Shown here piece after piece: positions 35,019-45,079 of a stretch of DNA of 64,000 nucleotides (its first letter is position 1; every line of letters begins with the position of its first letter). The DNA is from Oscillospiraceae bacterium (GTDB taxonomy: Bacteria; Bacillota; Clostridia; Oscillospirales; Oscillospiraceae). The stretch spans positions 124,001 to 188,000 of the forward strand of contig JAFZRS010000002.1 in assembly GCA_017619715.1 (NCBI GenBank), given 5' to 3'. The notes beneath the pieces are model-generated. The model had not been told where the DNA came from and searched no databases. It saw nothing but the letters and a program-made list of their open reading frames with translations. A program made the position numbers and the translations under genes.

Positions 35019-36395
35019 TCAGTTCTTCTCGGGCAGGTATTTATCCAGCATTTCCGGCTTGATGCGTTTGAGCTCGGAGCGCGGCAGGAGGCTCAAAAGC
35101 TCCCAGCCCAAATCCAGCGTCTGCTCAATGGAGCGGTTTTCCTCAAAGCCCTGATTGACGTAGCGTTTTTCAAACTCATCGGCAAACTTGGCGTAGAGAA
35201 GATCGGTGGGGGTCAGCGCCGCCTCGCCCAGGATCGTCATCAGCTCCTTTGCCTCCTTGCCGGTGGCGTAGGCGGCGAAGAGCTGGTTCATGGTGGGCGC
35301 GTGATCCTCCCGGGTCTTGCCCGCGCCCACGCCTTTATCCTTCAAGCGGCTCAAAGAGGGGAGCACGTCCACCGGCGGCAGAATGTTCTTGCGATAGAGA
35401 TCGCGGCTCAAAATGATCTGCCCCTCGGTGATGTAGCCGGTCAGGTCGGGAATGGGGTGGGTTTTGTCGTCCTCGGGCATGGTGAGAATGGGGATCATGG
35501 TGATCGACCCGTCACAGCCCAGCTTGCGCCCGGCGCGCTCATACATGGAGGCGAGGTCGGTGTAAAGGTAACCGGGATAGCCGCGTCTGCCGGGGACTTC
35601 CTTTTTGGCGGCGGACACCTCACGCAGCGCCTCGGCGTAGTTGGTGATGTCGGTGAGGATCACCAGCACCTGCATATTCTGCTCAAACGCCAGATACTCG
35701 GCGGCGGTCAGCGCCATGCGCGGCGTGGCGATGCGCTCTACCGCCGGGTCATTGGCGAGGTTGGTAAAGAGAACGGTGCGGTCGATGGCGCCGGTGCGCT
35801 TAAACTCCCGGACGAAGAACTCCGATTCCTCAAAGGTGATGCCGATGGCGGCAAACACCACGGCGAAATTGGACGCGTCGTCCAGCACCCGTGCCTGCCG
35901 CGCGATCTGCGCCGCCAGATTGGCGTGGGGCAGACCCGAGCCGGAGAAGATGGGCAGCTTCTGCCCGCGCACCAGCGTATTGAGTCCGTCGATGGTGGAT
36001 ACGCCGGTCTGGATAAACTCGTTGGGATAGTTGCGCGCGGCGGGGTTCATAGGCAGACCGTTGATGTCCATATACTTCTCCGCCAGCAGCGCCGGACCGC
36101 CGTCAATGGGCTGACCCATACCGTTGAACACGCGCCCCAGCATATCCGCTGAAACGCCCATCTGCAGAGGGTGACCGAGGAAACGGATCTTGCTGTCGCG
36201 CAGATTGATGCCGGCGGAGCTGTCGAAAAGCTGCACCACGGCGCGGTCGCCGTCCACCTCCAGCACCTTGCAAAGGCGCACGGAGCCGTCGGCAAGCTGG
36301 ATCTCCGCCAGCTCGTCGTAGGTGACGCCCGCCACCTGCTCCACGACCATCAGCGGGCCGGAGATCTCGTGGATCGTGCGGTATTCCTTGATCAT
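35019..36395 (-). CDS. ntpB: V-type ATPase subunit B
   Basis: 458 residues, the non-catalytic nucleotide-site subunit. It has [21 protein letters not shown] at the N-terminus, a degenerate P-loop [21 protein letters not shown] in place of a true Walker A (as expected for B), and [24 protein letters not shown] 36395 overlaps the subunit A stop by four bases. Confidence 0.96.
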   Translation of the reverse strand: MIKEYRTIHEISGPLMVVEQVAGVTYDELAEIQLADGSVRLCKVLEVDGDRAVVQLFDSSAGINLRDSKIRFLGHPLQMGVSADMLGRVFNGMGQPIDGGPALLAEKYMDINGLPMNPAARNYPNEFIQTGVSTIDGLNTLVRGQKLPIFSGSGLPHANLAAQIARQARVLDDASNFAVVFAAIGITFEESEFFVREFKRTGAIDRTVLFTNLANDPAVERIATPRMALTAAEYLAFEQNMQVLVILTDITNYAEALREVSAAKKEVPGRRGYPGYLYTDLASMYERAGRKLGCDGSITMIPILTMPEDDKTHPIPDLTGYITEGQIILSRDLYRKNILPPVDVLPSLSRLKDKGVGAGKTREDHAPTMNQLFAAYATGKEAKELMTILGEAALTPTDLLYAKFADEFEKRYVNQGFEENRSIEQTLDLGWELLSLLPRSELKRIKPEMLDKYLPEKN

Positions 36396-38164
36396 TCGTC
36401 CTCACCTGCTTTCCCAATCAGCTCCCGAATCTCCTCTTCCATATCCCGGGCGATCTGCTCGTATTCGGCGGCGAATTTATCCGCCTCGATGTATTTTGCC
36501 CAGCCCAGCTTTTCCCGGGCGGGGATCGCGTAGAGATCGGTGAGCGCCACGCCCTTGGAGATAGCGTTGCGGCAAAGATTCTCATAGTGTAGGATCATGC
36601 CCAGAAGCGCCTTTTGCCGATCGAAGCCGGAGTAGGAGTCCACGTCCATAAAGGCATTTTGCTGCAAGAAGTCCTCCCGCAGCATACGGGCAATCTCCAG
36701 CGTCAGTTGATCGGTGGGGGAGAGGGAGTCCTTGCCCACCAGCTGTACAATCTCGTTGAGTTCGTTTTCCTCCTGCAGTAGCTGCATGGCGCGGCTGCGG
36801 TTGACGGTGAAGTCCGCGCCCAGATGCTCGTCGAACCAGGGGCGCATGGAGTCGAGATACAGGGAATAGGAATTGAGCCAGTTGATAGCGGGGAAGTGGC
36901 GGCGATACGCCAGCGAAGCGTCCAGCGACCAGAACACCTTGACGATCCGCATGGTGCCCTGGGAAACCGGCTCACTCAAGTCGCCGCCGGGAGGCGATAC
37001 CGCACCCACGGCGGTCAACGATCCGGTACGTCCCTCACTGCCCATGCACTGTACCATGCCGGCGCGCTCATAGAACTGCGCCAGGCGGGAGGAGAGGTAG
37101 GCAGGATAGCCCTCTTCACCGGGCATCTCCTCCAGACGGCCGGACATCTCACGAAGCGCCTCCGCCCAGCGGGAGGTGGAGTCGGCGATGACCGCAACGT
37201 CGTAGCCCATGTCGCGGAAATATTCGGCGATGGTGATGCCGGTATATACGCTTGCCTCCCGCGCCGCCACGGGCATATCCGAGGTGTTGGCGATCAGCAC
37301 GGTGCGCTTCATCAGCGTCTCGCCGGTGCGGGGGTCGGTCAGCTCCGGGAACTCCCGGAGAACGTCTGTCATCTCGTTGCCGCGTTCGCCGCAGCCAATG
37401 TAGACTACGATATCCACGTCCGACCACTTGGCGAGCTGGTGCTGTACCACCGTTTTGCCCGAGCCGAAAGGACCCGGCACGGCGGCGGTGCCGCCCTTGG
37501 CGATGGGGAACATGGTGTCGATAACACGCTGACCGGACTGGAGCGGCGTTGCCGGCGGAAACTTCTTCTGATAGGGACGCCCTACACGCACCGGCCATTT
37601 CTGCACCATGGTCAGCTGTCGCACCGCGCCGTCGGCGGTGCGTATCCGGGCGATCACGTCCTTGATGGTGTATTCGCCGCTGTCTGCGAGCCATTCCACG
37701 GTGCCGCGCAAGCCGTTGGGAACCATGATCTTGTGCAGAACGGACGCCGTCTCGGGTACCGTGCCCAGCACATCACCGCCGATCACCGCGTCGTTTACGG
37801 CGGCGGCAGGCGTCCAGTGCCATTTCTTATCCCGGGGCAGGGGCGCTACCTCGATGCCGCGTGTGATGTTGGCGCCCACCTGCTTGACAATCTCCTCCAG
37901 CGGACGCTGGATACCATCGTAAATGTTCTCAATAAGACCCGGTCCCAGCTCCACACTCAACGGCGCGCCGGTGGTCTCCACCTCCGCGCCGGGACCGAGA
38001 CCGGACGTCTCCTCGTAGACCTGAATGGACGCCAGATCTCCCGTCATATTCAGAATCTCACCGATCAGGCGGCGGGGGCCTACGCGTACCACGTCCGCCA
38101 TGTTGGCGTCCGCCATACCCTCCGCCACCACCAGAGGACCGGATACTTTAGTGATCTTACCCAT
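36392..38164 (-). CDS. ntpA: V-type ATPase catalytic subunit A
   Basis: 590 residues. An N-terminal barrel ([15 protein letters not shown]), the A-type bulge domain, then Walker A GPFGSGKT in [36 protein letters not shown], the [21 protein letters not shown] segment and the arginine-bearing [18 protein letters not shown]. It hydrolyses or makes ATP in the soluble head. Normal length; no defects. Confidence 0.97.
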   Translation of the reverse strand: MGKITKVSGPLVVAEGMADANMADVVRVGPRRLIGEILNMTGDLASIQVYEETSGLGPGAEVETTGAPLSVELGPGLIENIYDGIQRPLEEIVKQVGANITRGIEVAPLPRDKKWHWTPAAAVNDAVIGGDVLGTVPETASVLHKIMVPNGLRGTVEWLADSGEYTIKDVIARIRTADGAVRQLTMVQKWPVRVGRPYQKKFPPATPLQSGQRVIDTMFPIAKGGTAAVPGPFGSGKTVVQHQLAKWSDVDIVVYIGCGERGNEMTDVLREFPELTDPRTGETLMKRTVLIANTSDMPVAAREASVYTGITIAEYFRDMGYDVAVIADSTSRWAEALREMSGRLEEMPGEEGYPAYLSSRLAQFYERAGMVQCMGSEGRTGSLTAVGAVSPPGGDLSEPVSQGTMRIVKVFWSLDASLAYRRHFPAINWLNSYSLYLDSMRPWFDEHLGADFTVNRSRAMQLLQEENELNEIVQLVGKDSLSPTDQLTLEIARMLREDFLQQNAFMDVDSYSGFDRQKALLGMILHYENLCRNAISKGVALTDLYAIPAREKLGWAKYIEADKFAAEYEQIARDMEEEIRELIGKAGEDE

Positions 38165-38179
38165 TTGTCGCGCTCCTTC

Positions 38180-38497
38180 TTATGAAATGTCCGCGCCCAC
38201 GGCGCGTTCCACCGCGCTTTGCAGCGCCGCCTCCGCCAGTCCCAGCGAACCGGACTTGCCGGGGATCAAGATAATGGCAGGCGTGGCAAAATCCTTGTAT
38301 TTAGCGATCTCCGCGTGCAGCGGCTCATAGAGCTCCTCTACCAGATAGATGATGGCGTACTCCTGCTGCGCCAAGCGATGCAGCGTGGTGCGAGCGTCCT
38401 CATCCATTTCTGTAAAGAACACGTCCAGCCCCAGCGCCTTAAAGCCTAACACGCTGTCCCGATCGCCGATCACGGCTATTTTATACATACGGATCAC
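38180..38497 (-). CDS. ntpG: V-type ATPase subunit F (NtpG-like)
   Basis: 105 residues, small Rossmann-like subunit of the central stalk: YKIAVIGDRDSVLGFKALGLDVFF and YAIIYLVEELYEPL...PAIILIPGKSGSLG. It binds subunit D and tunes ATPase activity. It overlaps the C-subunit stop by 17 bases. The E. hirae counterpart is called NtpG. Confidence 0.9.
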   Translation of the reverse strand: MIRMYKIAVIGDRDSVLGFKALGLDVFFTEMDEDARTTLHRLAQQEYAIIYLVEELYEPLHAEIAKYKDFATPAIILIPGKSGSLGLAEAALQSAVERAVGADIS

Positions 38498-39473
38498 GCA
38501 GCCTTTCCCGGATCATATCCGGATTCATGCCCGCCATGCGTCCCGACAGGATCGTACGCACGGCGACCAGCTCATTTTCCTGCGCGGCAATGTACCCGAT
38601 CACGACCTCCACGCCGAACGGTACGCTCCGCGCTTCGTTAACCTTTTTCATTACCGCGTTGTCGCATGCCTTTTCAAAGTCGGTCAAGCTGCCGCCGGCA
38701 ATCGCCCCGTCGCCCAGTACGGCGGCGTCACGCAGGGGCGTAGAGCGCCACAGCGTTGCCGCGCCGTTGCCGATTCCCGCCAGAATCTCCGACACGGCGA
38801 CAGTGCCGCCGTCAAAGAGAACCTGTTGCAAAAAGCCGCCGGGTCGGTGCATCCGCTGTGTGCGTACCAGATCCCGCAGATTGGCGGCGTCGATCAGCGT
38901 GCGGACGTAGGAGACGAGATAGTCACAGCGGCTCTGTCGCGCCAGCGCCAGCATCTCGGCAAAGCAGGCGCGGTCGAGAATGAAATCGCTGCGCTGAGGG
39001 TCGCCCGTCTCCGCCAATACCCGGGCGCTCTCCGCGGCGGCGCGCCCCATGGCGGGAGGCAGGAAATCCCACTTGCCGGTGCGCTCATAGCAGGCGGCAA
39101 GTGTCTGCGCACCGATGCGTCCGGCGTCAATCAGTAAGGGGCGAAAGTCGCCGCCTTGACTTTTGATGATTGTTTTCAGGTTGTGGTAATCGTACTTGAT
39201 GCGAAACACGTCCAAAACCGCCGGCTCGGGCATATAGCGAACCAGATCTGCAAACAGCTCTGCGCGATGCTGTGCCAGCGCCGCATGGAGCGACGACACG
39301 CTCTGCGTGTCGAAGGCGGGATAACCGAGCTCCGTGAGCACCTGGGCGCTTTCTGCCACGGTAGGCGCCAAAAGCATGCGCTCGACCTGTTGGCGGTTCA
39401 ACGCGCGGCGCTCCAGAGAGCGAATGCGCCCGGACAGGAACAGATAGTCCGTATCCTTCCGTTTTGTTGCCAA
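38481..39473 (-). CDS. ntpC: V-type ATPase subunit C (V0 AC39/d-type)
   Basis: 330 residues, mostly helical, the funnel that couples the membrane ring to the central stalk. Seen: YLFLSGRIRSLERRALNRQQVERMLL, RIKYDYHNLKTIIKSQ, DAANLRDLVRTQRM and FGVEVVIGYIAAQENELVAVRTILSGRMAGM, all conserved in the AC39 family. Confidence 0.93.
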   Translation of the reverse strand: MATKRKDTDYLFLSGRIRSLERRALNRQQVERMLLAPTVAESAQVLTELGYPAFDTQSVSSLHAALAQHRAELFADLVRYMPEPAVLDVFRIKYDYHNLKTIIKSQGGDFRPLLIDAGRIGAQTLAACYERTGKWDFLPPAMGRAAAESARVLAETGDPQRSDFILDRACFAEMLALARQSRCDYLVSYVRTLIDAANLRDLVRTQRMHRPGGFLQQVLFDGGTVAVSEILAGIGNGAATLWRSTPLRDAAVLGDGAIAGGSLTDFEKACDNAVMKKVNEARSVPFGVEVVIGYIAAQENELVAVRTILSGRMAGMNPDMIRERLRDPYV

Positions 39474-39488
39474 AGGGACGTCCCCCTT

Positions 39489-40067
39489 TCAGTCAAACAG
39501 AATCCGCGCCACGTCCGATGCCTGTGTCTGGCGCAGAGCGTGGAGCTGGGTTCGAAACGAGCAGTTGGTCTCCACCAGGCCGCGCTTGAGGATCAGTCCA
39601 CCGCCCATCTCACGGGTCTCGGCGGAGAGGGTGAAGGACGCGCCGTCTGCGTTGGCGGCGGCGACTACGGCGCTGCCAATAGCGTCGCGGTCGGCTGCGG
39701 AGAGAATAATCTCCTCTGTTCCGTCACCGTTTTGCCGTGCGGTACGCGCCAGCAGGGCGATGTAGTCCTCCCGGGGAAGCTGACACAAAAGCTCGGCGGC
39801 GCGATCAAAGACCGCGTCGATACACTCCTGCTTGACCCCTAAAAGCAGTTGGCGGCGCTCCATATCGGCGCTGCTGCGCAACCGCTCCAGCCGCTCCGCG
39901 CAAGCTTCCTGCCGCCGCCGGGCGGCATCGTCGGTCAACTGCCGCGCTTGGTCTGCATAACCCTTTTGGGAGATCTCGGCGCGCTTCCCGGCATCGGACA
40001 GGATAGCGTCCATTTCCGCCCGGGCGTCCTGCCGGATACGCTCGTTGATTTTTTCCAGTCCGTTCAT
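39489..40067 (-). CDS. ntpE: V-type ATPase subunit E (peripheral stalk)
   Basis: 192 residues. A long charged N-terminal helix (GLEKINERIRQDARAEMDAILSDAGKRAEI..., to about residue 90) pairs with the G/H-type stalk; the C-terminal globular domain has REMGGGLILKRGLVETNCSFRTQLHALRQ. Located between K and C as in related operons. Confidence 0.9.
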   Translation of the reverse strand: MNGLEKINERIRQDARAEMDAILSDAGKRAEISQKGYADQARQLTDDAARRRQEACAERLERLRSSADMERRQLLLGVKQECIDAVFDRAAELLCQLPREDYIALLARTARQNGDGTEEIILSAADRDAIGSAVVAAANADGASFTLSAETREMGGGLILKRGLVETNCSFRTQLHALRQTQASDVARILFD

Positions 40068-40077
40068 GGGCAGCTCC

Positions 40078-40569
40078 TTACAGGGCGTTCATGAGCAGGA
40101 GAATGGTGGCAAGCAGGGACAAAATGGCGTAGAACTCCACGATACCGCAGAAGATGATACCCTTGGTGGAGGCTTCGGGACGCTTGGCGACAATGTTCAC
40201 CGCAGCGGCCGCCACGCGACCCTGTGCAATCGCGCTCAGCCAGCCGCCCAGCGCGATGGGGAGGCATGCGGCAAAAACGGTCATGCCCTGCGCCACGGTC
40301 AGCGTCTGCACGCCGCTGCCGCCGAACACGCCGATCTGCAGCAGTACGAAGAACCATGCCACCATGCCGTACAGACCCTGCGTGCCGGGCAGTACCTGCA
40401 GGATCAGGCATTTGGTGGATTTTTCGGGATCCTCACTGGTCAGACCCGCGGCGGCCTCGCCCACCAGACCCGTACCCTTGGCAGAGCCCACGCAGCAAAG
40501 ACCTACCGCCAGCGCCGCGCCCAAAAAGGCGAGCCACAGTCCGGCATACGATTCAAAAAAAGCAGTCAT
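40078..40569 (-). CDS. ntpK: V-type ATPase proteolipid subunit K, Na+-type
   Basis: 163 residues in two helical hairpins (four membrane segments) with one carboxylate, E145, in IVEFYAIL. The sodium ligands known from the E. hirae ring are all matched: L60-P-G-T63-Q64 (LPGTQGLYG), Q116 (AIAQGRVAAA) and E145. The rotor therefore probably carries Na+ rather than H+. A terminal half of the hairpin pair has lost its carboxylate, as usual for V-type K subunits. Confidence 0.95.
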   Translation of the reverse strand: MTAFFESYAGLWLAFLGAALAVGLCCVGSAKGTGLVGEAAAGLTSEDPEKSTKCLILQVLPGTQGLYGMVAWFFVLLQIGVFGGSGVQTLTVAQGMTVFAACLPIALGGWLSAIAQGRVAAAAVNIVAKRPEASTKGIIFCGIVEFYAILSLLATILLLMNAL

Positions 40570-40570
40570 T

Positions 40571-42514
40571 TTATTTGTCCTCCTTTATGATTTCCACGTG
40601 TTCAGATTGCAGAGAAAGCGGTTGATATGCCTTGCCGCCCTCCTGATAGAAACGGCCGAAGAATTCCAGAAATTGCAGGCGCATATCGTGGACGTAACAG
40701 CCCAGCAGGTTCAGCGCCAGATTCAGCGCGTTGCCGATCAGCGCGATCAACACGAACACTGCCACATTGCCGAAAGTGGCGCCCAGCGTGTTGAACACCT
40801 GTGCGATCACGGAGCCTGCCAGCATCAGCGCCATCAGGCGCACGTAGGAGAGAATGTCACTGAAAAAGCCGGTGACGCCGTTGTAGACGGCGGAGATGAA
40901 CGCCGTCACCTTTCCGAAGCCCTTGGCATCGCGGGTAGAGCCGTAGGCGAGCATCACGCCGCCCAGCGCCAGCACCACGGGAACGCCTGCCACCGTGCCG
41001 ATCCGGAGGATCATCAGCGCCAGTCCCGCCAGGATCACCCACCAGGTGATCTCGTTCCACAGCGCATCGGCGAAGTGTCCGTCCCGGGTCTTTTTCACCA
41101 CACTGACCGCCATACCCGTGAAGATCTGGATCACACCCAGCACCAGCGAACCCAGCATGATCGCCATGGTGTCGCCCAGCGGCGTAAAGAGCGCCGGCAT
41201 TTCAAAGGTGCTGTCGGGGTTGATAATGCGGCAGAGCTGGGGGATAAAATCACCCATGAAACCGCCGGTCAGCGCCCCGAAGATGCAGGTGCTGATGCCG
41301 CACCAGAAGATCATTTCCATGAAACTGGGGTCTGCCGGACGCTTTTTGCGCAGGATCAGCGCCGAGCCTAAGATCATCAGCAGTCCGTACGCCATGTCCG
41401 CCATCATCATACCGAAAAACAGGATAAAGAACGGCGCCATAATGGGGTTGGGATCCACGCCGTTGTAGGCAGGGAGAGAGTATTGCTCGGTAATGCAGTT
41501 CATGGAGCGGGTAAAGCGGTTGTTTTTCAGCTTTACCGGCACTTCCGGCACGTCCTCCTCGGTGGGATCACTGTATTCGTAGGCACAGTCGAACTGTGTC
41601 AGCAGCTCGGTCAGTTTTTTCGTTTGCTCCTCGGGAACCCAGCCGCAAAGACACAGTACCTGTCCGTCCGTCAGCACGCGGCGGCGGTTTTCCTCCCGGT
41701 TGAGCGCCGTGGCGATCCGGTCACAGGTCAGACGCAGACGGTCATGGGCATCGCTCAGCGCTTCCAGCTGCGCAAGCTGCTGTTCCCGCTCCTGCCGGAT
41801 CTGTTCCAGTTGGGCGTGCAGCGCATCGGCGTTTTCCGCCACGGTGCCGCGCCTATCCTTGAGCTGTCCCAAAGTAAAGCCAAAGGAGCGAAGAAGCTCC
41901 AGCGCCGATTCCGTGGCGCCGCGGTGGCTTAAGAGCAGCAGACATTGCTGCTCGCTGCTTTGACTGATCCGGTACAGCGCCGTCTCCGGCACCTGATCGG
42001 CAAGCGCACCCTGTATCCCGTCAAAATCCGCCGGGCCCGGCAAGGTGCCGGTGGTCACGTCCACCGTGGCGGTGGCGGTCAGTTCCAGCGGAATGTCCAG
42101 CGCATCCCACGGACGCAGAGCGGCAAGCTCCTGTGCCAGTCGCTGTTCGGCGGCGTTCAGGCGGTTCAGCTCGGCGGCGTGACCGGTGATCGCGGAAGCT
42201 ACCGCCAGATCGTCCGCCATCGTCGATTCGTTGAGAAAGTCCGCTTCTGCCATGGCGGGCCGGGGTGCGAGCAACCCGGCCTTTTGCGGCGCAAAACGAT
42301 TGAGAATGTCCAGTGCGTTTTCCAGCAGCCTCAAATTCGCCTGCTGGCGCGCGGATTGATCCTCTTCCCGATGGAGAAAACTCTGCCAACTGCCATCATT
42401 CTCCGGCGGCTCGCTCAAATGCAGACACCCCAACTTTTGCAGTCGGCACAGCAGTTGCTTGCGGTCGCTCTCCAGGGCGATCAGGGTCAGGCGCCTCATT
42501 TTTGTAATGGCCAT
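40571..42514 (-). CDS. ntpI: V-type ATPase subunit I (a-type stator)
   Basis: 647 residues. The N-terminal cytoplasmic half (1 to about 330) has long coiled coils; the C-terminal half has seven to eight membrane helices, starting NPIMAPFFILFFGMMMADMAYGLLM. The ion half-channel arginine is expected in the late SYVRLMALMLAGSVIA segment. It contacts the K ring and the peripheral stalks. Confidence 0.95.
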   Translation of the reverse strand: MAITKMRRLTLIALESDRKQLLCRLQKLGCLHLSEPPENDGSWQSFLHREEDQSARQQANLRLLENALDILNRFAPQKAGLLAPRPAMAEADFLNESTMADDLAVASAITGHAAELNRLNAAEQRLAQELAALRPWDALDIPLELTATATVDVTTGTLPGPADFDGIQGALADQVPETALYRISQSSEQQCLLLLSHRGATESALELLRSFGFTLGQLKDRRGTVAENADALHAQLEQIRQEREQQLAQLEALSDAHDRLRLTCDRIATALNREENRRRVLTDGQVLCLCGWVPEEQTKKLTELLTQFDCAYEYSDPTEEDVPEVPVKLKNNRFTRSMNCITEQYSLPAYNGVDPNPIMAPFFILFFGMMMADMAYGLLMILGSALILRKKRPADPSFMEMIFWCGISTCIFGALTGGFMGDFIPQLCRIINPDSTFEMPALFTPLGDTMAIMLGSLVLGVIQIFTGMAVSVVKKTRDGHFADALWNEITWWVILAGLALMILRIGTVAGVPVVLALGGVMLAYGSTRDAKGFGKVTAFISAVYNGVTGFFSDILSYVRLMALMLAGSVIAQVFNTLGATFGNVAVFVLIALIGNALNLALNLLGCYVHDMRLQFLEFFGRFYQEGGKAYQPLSLQSEHVEIIKEDK

Positions 42515-42829
42515 TCAGCGCCCCACCACCTTTTCCACGATAAATGCCGCGGCCTCGTCCGTGCGTGCGGCGGCACGCTCGCGCAGCGCGCGGCAATCCG
42601 CTTCCGCCTCGGCTAAAACGGCCTTGCGCTGCTGCGCCGCCAGTTCCTCCGTCTCCTGCTGCGCGGACTGATCCGCTTCGCGGATCTTTTGCCGGACGGA
42701 CGAGAGAAAGTCCCGACCTTCCTTTTCCGTGGCGCTCAGCACGTCCTTCGCCTGCTGGCGGCAGCGCATCTTTTCCTGTTCCAGCTGCTCTTCCAACGCC
42801 TGAATCTCCCGGATGGTATCTATATACAT
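42515..42829 (-). CDS. ntpF: V-type ATPase peripheral stalk coiled-coil subunit (G/H type, NtpF-like)
   Basis: 104 residues, almost wholly one amphipathic helix rich in Glu, Gln and Arg (IREIQALEEQLEQEKMRCRQQAKDVLSATEKEGRDF...). First gene of the operon, immediately before subunit I, the position of ntpF in E. hirae. It pairs with subunit E. Weak primary conservation, so the call rests on helix form and position. Confidence 0.82.
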   Translation of the reverse strand: MYIDTIREIQALEEQLEQEKMRCRQQAKDVLSATEKEGRDFLSSVRQKIREADQSAQQETEELAAQQRKAVLAEAEADCRALRERAAARTDEAAAFIVEKVVGR

Positions 42830-42871
42830 TTTGTCACCGCCTTTCGTGACGTCAATAGTACAGATAGAGAT

Positions 42872-42900
42872 ACTGTACCATAGAACGGCGCGGTTTTCAA
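42872..42900 (-). promoter_or_regulatory. Predicted SigA promoter of the V-ATPase operon
   Basis: On the minus strand TTGAAA, 17 bases, TACAGT, about 40 bases upstream of the first gene. Confidence 0.65.
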
Positions 42901-42949
42901 TTATTTTTGGAAGATATCGCGTGGCCTGTTGATCTGAATAATTTATACT

Positions 42950-42978
42950 TGAATTTGTTTAATTGATAGGTTATAATA
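42950..42978 (+). promoter_or_regulatory. Predicted SigA promoter of tRNA-Leu
   Basis: TTGAAT, 17 bases, TATAAT, ending 15 bases before the tRNA 5' end. Confidence 0.75.
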
Positions 42979-42993
42979 ACTCCGTTCTATTCG

Positions 42994-43080
42994 CCGGTGT
43001 GATGGAATTGGTAGACGTGACGGACTCAAAATCCGTTGGGCTAATCCCCCGTGTGGGTTCGAGTCCCACCACCGGCACCA
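42994..43080 (+). tRNA. tRNA-Leu (CAA)
   Basis: 87 bases. The acceptor arms GCCGGTG / CACCGGC pair fully, and CCA is encoded. The anticodon loop CTCAAAA gives CAA, reading UUG. The long variable arm (TTGGGCTAATCCCCCGTG) and TTCGAGT T-loop are typical of class-II leucine tRNA. Confidence 0.96.
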
Positions 43081-43113
43081 AAAGACCCGTTCTCATACGA
43101 GAACGGGTCTTTT
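43080..43113 (+). terminator. Terminator after tRNA-Leu
   Basis: 15-bp perfect arms AAAAGACCCGTTCTC / GAGAACGGGTCTTTT, loop ATAC. It also faces the end of the DUF2461 gene and can act on both strands. Confidence 0.8.
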
Positions 43114-43129
43114 GATATTGGTCTTTTTA

Positions 43130-43804
43130 TTATGCCTCATGGTATATCCGGGCACAGAGGTCGGAGAAATAGCGGTAGAAGGGAGACAGCTCCTTCATTC
43201 CGGCGGCGACCTCGTCAGCAAGTGCCGGAGAGAAGATGCGCTCGTCCAGCGCCACGGTGTGTTCCAAATTGATGGATTTTTTCTGATACCACGGTTGGAG
43301 CAGCGCGCCGACATTTCCTTTGGGTCTGGCATAGTCGGAACCGGACAGAGAAAAGATCGTCTGGCGGTTAAAACGGCGCACCAGATGCGCCAGCGGCTCG
43401 GGATCCGTCTCGATCTGCCGGCGGTAGAGCGTCATCAACTCGGGGCGCGCCTGCCAGAATCCCATGCCGTAGCTGTAATACTCCGGGGATATCTCAAAAT
43501 AGAACGTGGGACGACCTGTCCAGTCCCGGTCGCCGGTGCGAATGCAAAACCACAGGTGATCCTTATAGGGACCTTGTCCGTGCAGGCGGCGTGCGTCCCG
43601 GTAAATTCGCGACACCTTCACCAGCAGCGGCTCGTCCGGAAGCTCTGCGTGGAGCGCTTCGTAGACCTGCTCTGCCAGCTCACGGGTAGGACGAAGCAGA
43701 TGCTCTTGGTAGATTTCTTTGCGGGGCAAAAACCATTCCCGGTTGTTGTTGAAGCGGATACCCCACATGAAATCCACCGTCTCCTGCGTGTATCCTTGAA
43801 ACAT
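43130..43804 (-). CDS. DUF2461-family protein
   Basis: 224 residues of the DUF2461 family: FMWGIRFNNNREWFLPRKEIYQEHL, KVSRIYRDARRLHGQGPYKDHLWF and FEISPEYYSYGMGFW are recognisable conserved stretches. No biochemical role is established. It follows the aminotransferase by 12 bases and is last in mreB-aminotransferase-DUF2461. Confidence 0.82.
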   Translation of the reverse strand: MFQGYTQETVDFMWGIRFNNNREWFLPRKEIYQEHLLRPTRELAEQVYEALHAELPDEPLLVKVSRIYRDARRLHGQGPYKDHLWFCIRTGDRDWTGRPTFYFEISPEYYSYGMGFWQARPELMTLYRRQIETDPEPLAHLVRRFNRQTIFSLSGSDYARPKGNVGALLQPWYQKKSINLEHTVALDERIFSPALADEVAAGMKELSPFYRYFSDLCARIYHEA

Positions 43805-43816
43805 ACGAAATCTCCC

Positions 43817-45007
43817 TTACCGTGCGTTATATGCGGCAATACCCTTGCCCAGCAGCCCGATGGCGCGCTCCAGATCCTTCTGGCAAAGTATGTAGGCGAT
43901 GCGGATCTCGTTGCGCCCCTTGCCGGGCGTGGCGTAGAAAGGCTCACCGGGGGCAAACATCACGGTGTCGCCGTTGTCCTCAAACTCCTCCAACAGCCAC
44001 TTCTGGAACTTGTCGGTATCGTCCACCGGCAGCGTCGCCATCAGGTAGAACGCGCCGCGGGGACACTGGCACGACACACCGGGGATCTTTTGCAGCGCAT
44101 TATATACGGTGTCGCGGCGACGGCGATACTCGTCCCGCACGGCGTCGAAATAATCCGGTCCTACCGTATAAAGCGCGGCTGCCGCCACCTGATCCAGTGT
44201 GGCGACCGACAGGCGGCTCTGACAGTATTTCATGGCGTGACCCAGCAGCTCGTGGTTGCGGGTGATGAGACAGCCGATCCGGGCGCCGCAGGCGGAAAAC
44301 CGCTTGGACACCGTATCCGCCAGAATCACATTTTCAGCGGCATCTTCAAACTGACCGAAGGAGCGCAGTCCCTCGCCGCCGTAGAAGAACTCCCGATATG
44401 CCTCATCGCCGATGAGGAAGAGGTTTCTCTCCTTCGCCACGTCCACGATCATACGCATCTCCTCGTCGGTGAGGAGCGTGCCGGTGGGGTTGCCCGGATT
44501 GGTGACGAGAATGGCGCGGGTATGCTCGTTGATCTCCGCCTCGATCCGGGCGCGGTCGGCGTAGTGATAGCCTTCCTCCGGGCAAGTGGGAATAGGGTGA
44601 ATGTGAGCGCCGCAGGTGGCGACCATGGTGTTGTAGTTGGGATAGAACGGCTCTGGAATCAGTATTTCATCGCCGTCGTCCAATATGCACTGCAAGGCGA
44701 TAGCCAGCGCCTCACTGCCGCCGGTGGTGATGAGAATCTCATCGCTGGAAAAATGCATGTCGAGGGCATCATAATACCCGCGGATCGCCTCAATCAGCTC
44801 CGGAATACCGGGCGACGGAGCGTACGCCAGCACTTCCTGGTGGAAATTGTGCACGGCATCCAGACACGCCTTGGGCGTGGCAATATCGGGCTGACCGATA
44901 TTCAGGTGATAGATGCGGCGGCCTTTCGCCTTTGCCGCTACCGCGTAGGGGTGGAATTTGCGCATGGGGGAGAGCCGGCAGCGCTCCACCTTGGACGAAA
45001 ACTTCAT
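43817..45007 (-). CDS. Pyridoxal-phosphate class I aminotransferase
   Basis: 396 residues, fold-I aminotransferase like aspartate/aromatic transaminases. HLNIGQPDIATPKACLD, YAPSPGIPELIEAIRGYY, ITTGGSEALAIAL, LVTNPGNPTGTL, LIGDEAYREFFY and the PLP lysine in ADTVSKRFSACGARIG are all present, with the substrate arginine near NEIRIAYIL. Amino acid specificity cannot be read. 72 bases after the MreB gene and probably co-transcribed. Confidence 0.9.
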   Translation of the reverse strand: MKFSSKVERCRLSPMRKFHPYAVAAKAKGRRIYHLNIGQPDIATPKACLDAVHNFHQEVLAYAPSPGIPELIEAIRGYYDALDMHFSSDEILITTGGSEALAIALQCILDDGDEILIPEPFYPNYNTMVATCGAHIHPIPTCPEEGYHYADRARIEAEINEHTRAILVTNPGNPTGTLLTDEEMRMIVDVAKERNLFLIGDEAYREFFYGGEGLRSFGQFEDAAENVILADTVSKRFSACGARIGCLITRNHELLGHAMKYCQSRLSVATLDQVAAAALYTVGPDYFDAVRDEYRRRRDTVYNALQKIPGVSCQCPRGAFYLMATLPVDDTDKFQKWLLEEFEDNGDTVMFAPGEPFYATPGKGRNEIRIAYILCQKDLERAIGLLGKGIAAYNAR

Positions 45008-45079
45008 CGTATTTTCCTCCTAAAAGTATTCATTGGGTTTATAAGCCACGCTTAACCCACCGTCAAAAAGGACGGGGTG

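Noticed and set aside
36824..38185. 453-codon plus-strand open frame opposite V-ATPase subunit A
   Set aside because: A shadow of a high-GC coding strand: no ribosome site, no recognisable domain, and low-complexity His/Arg/Gly-rich translation.
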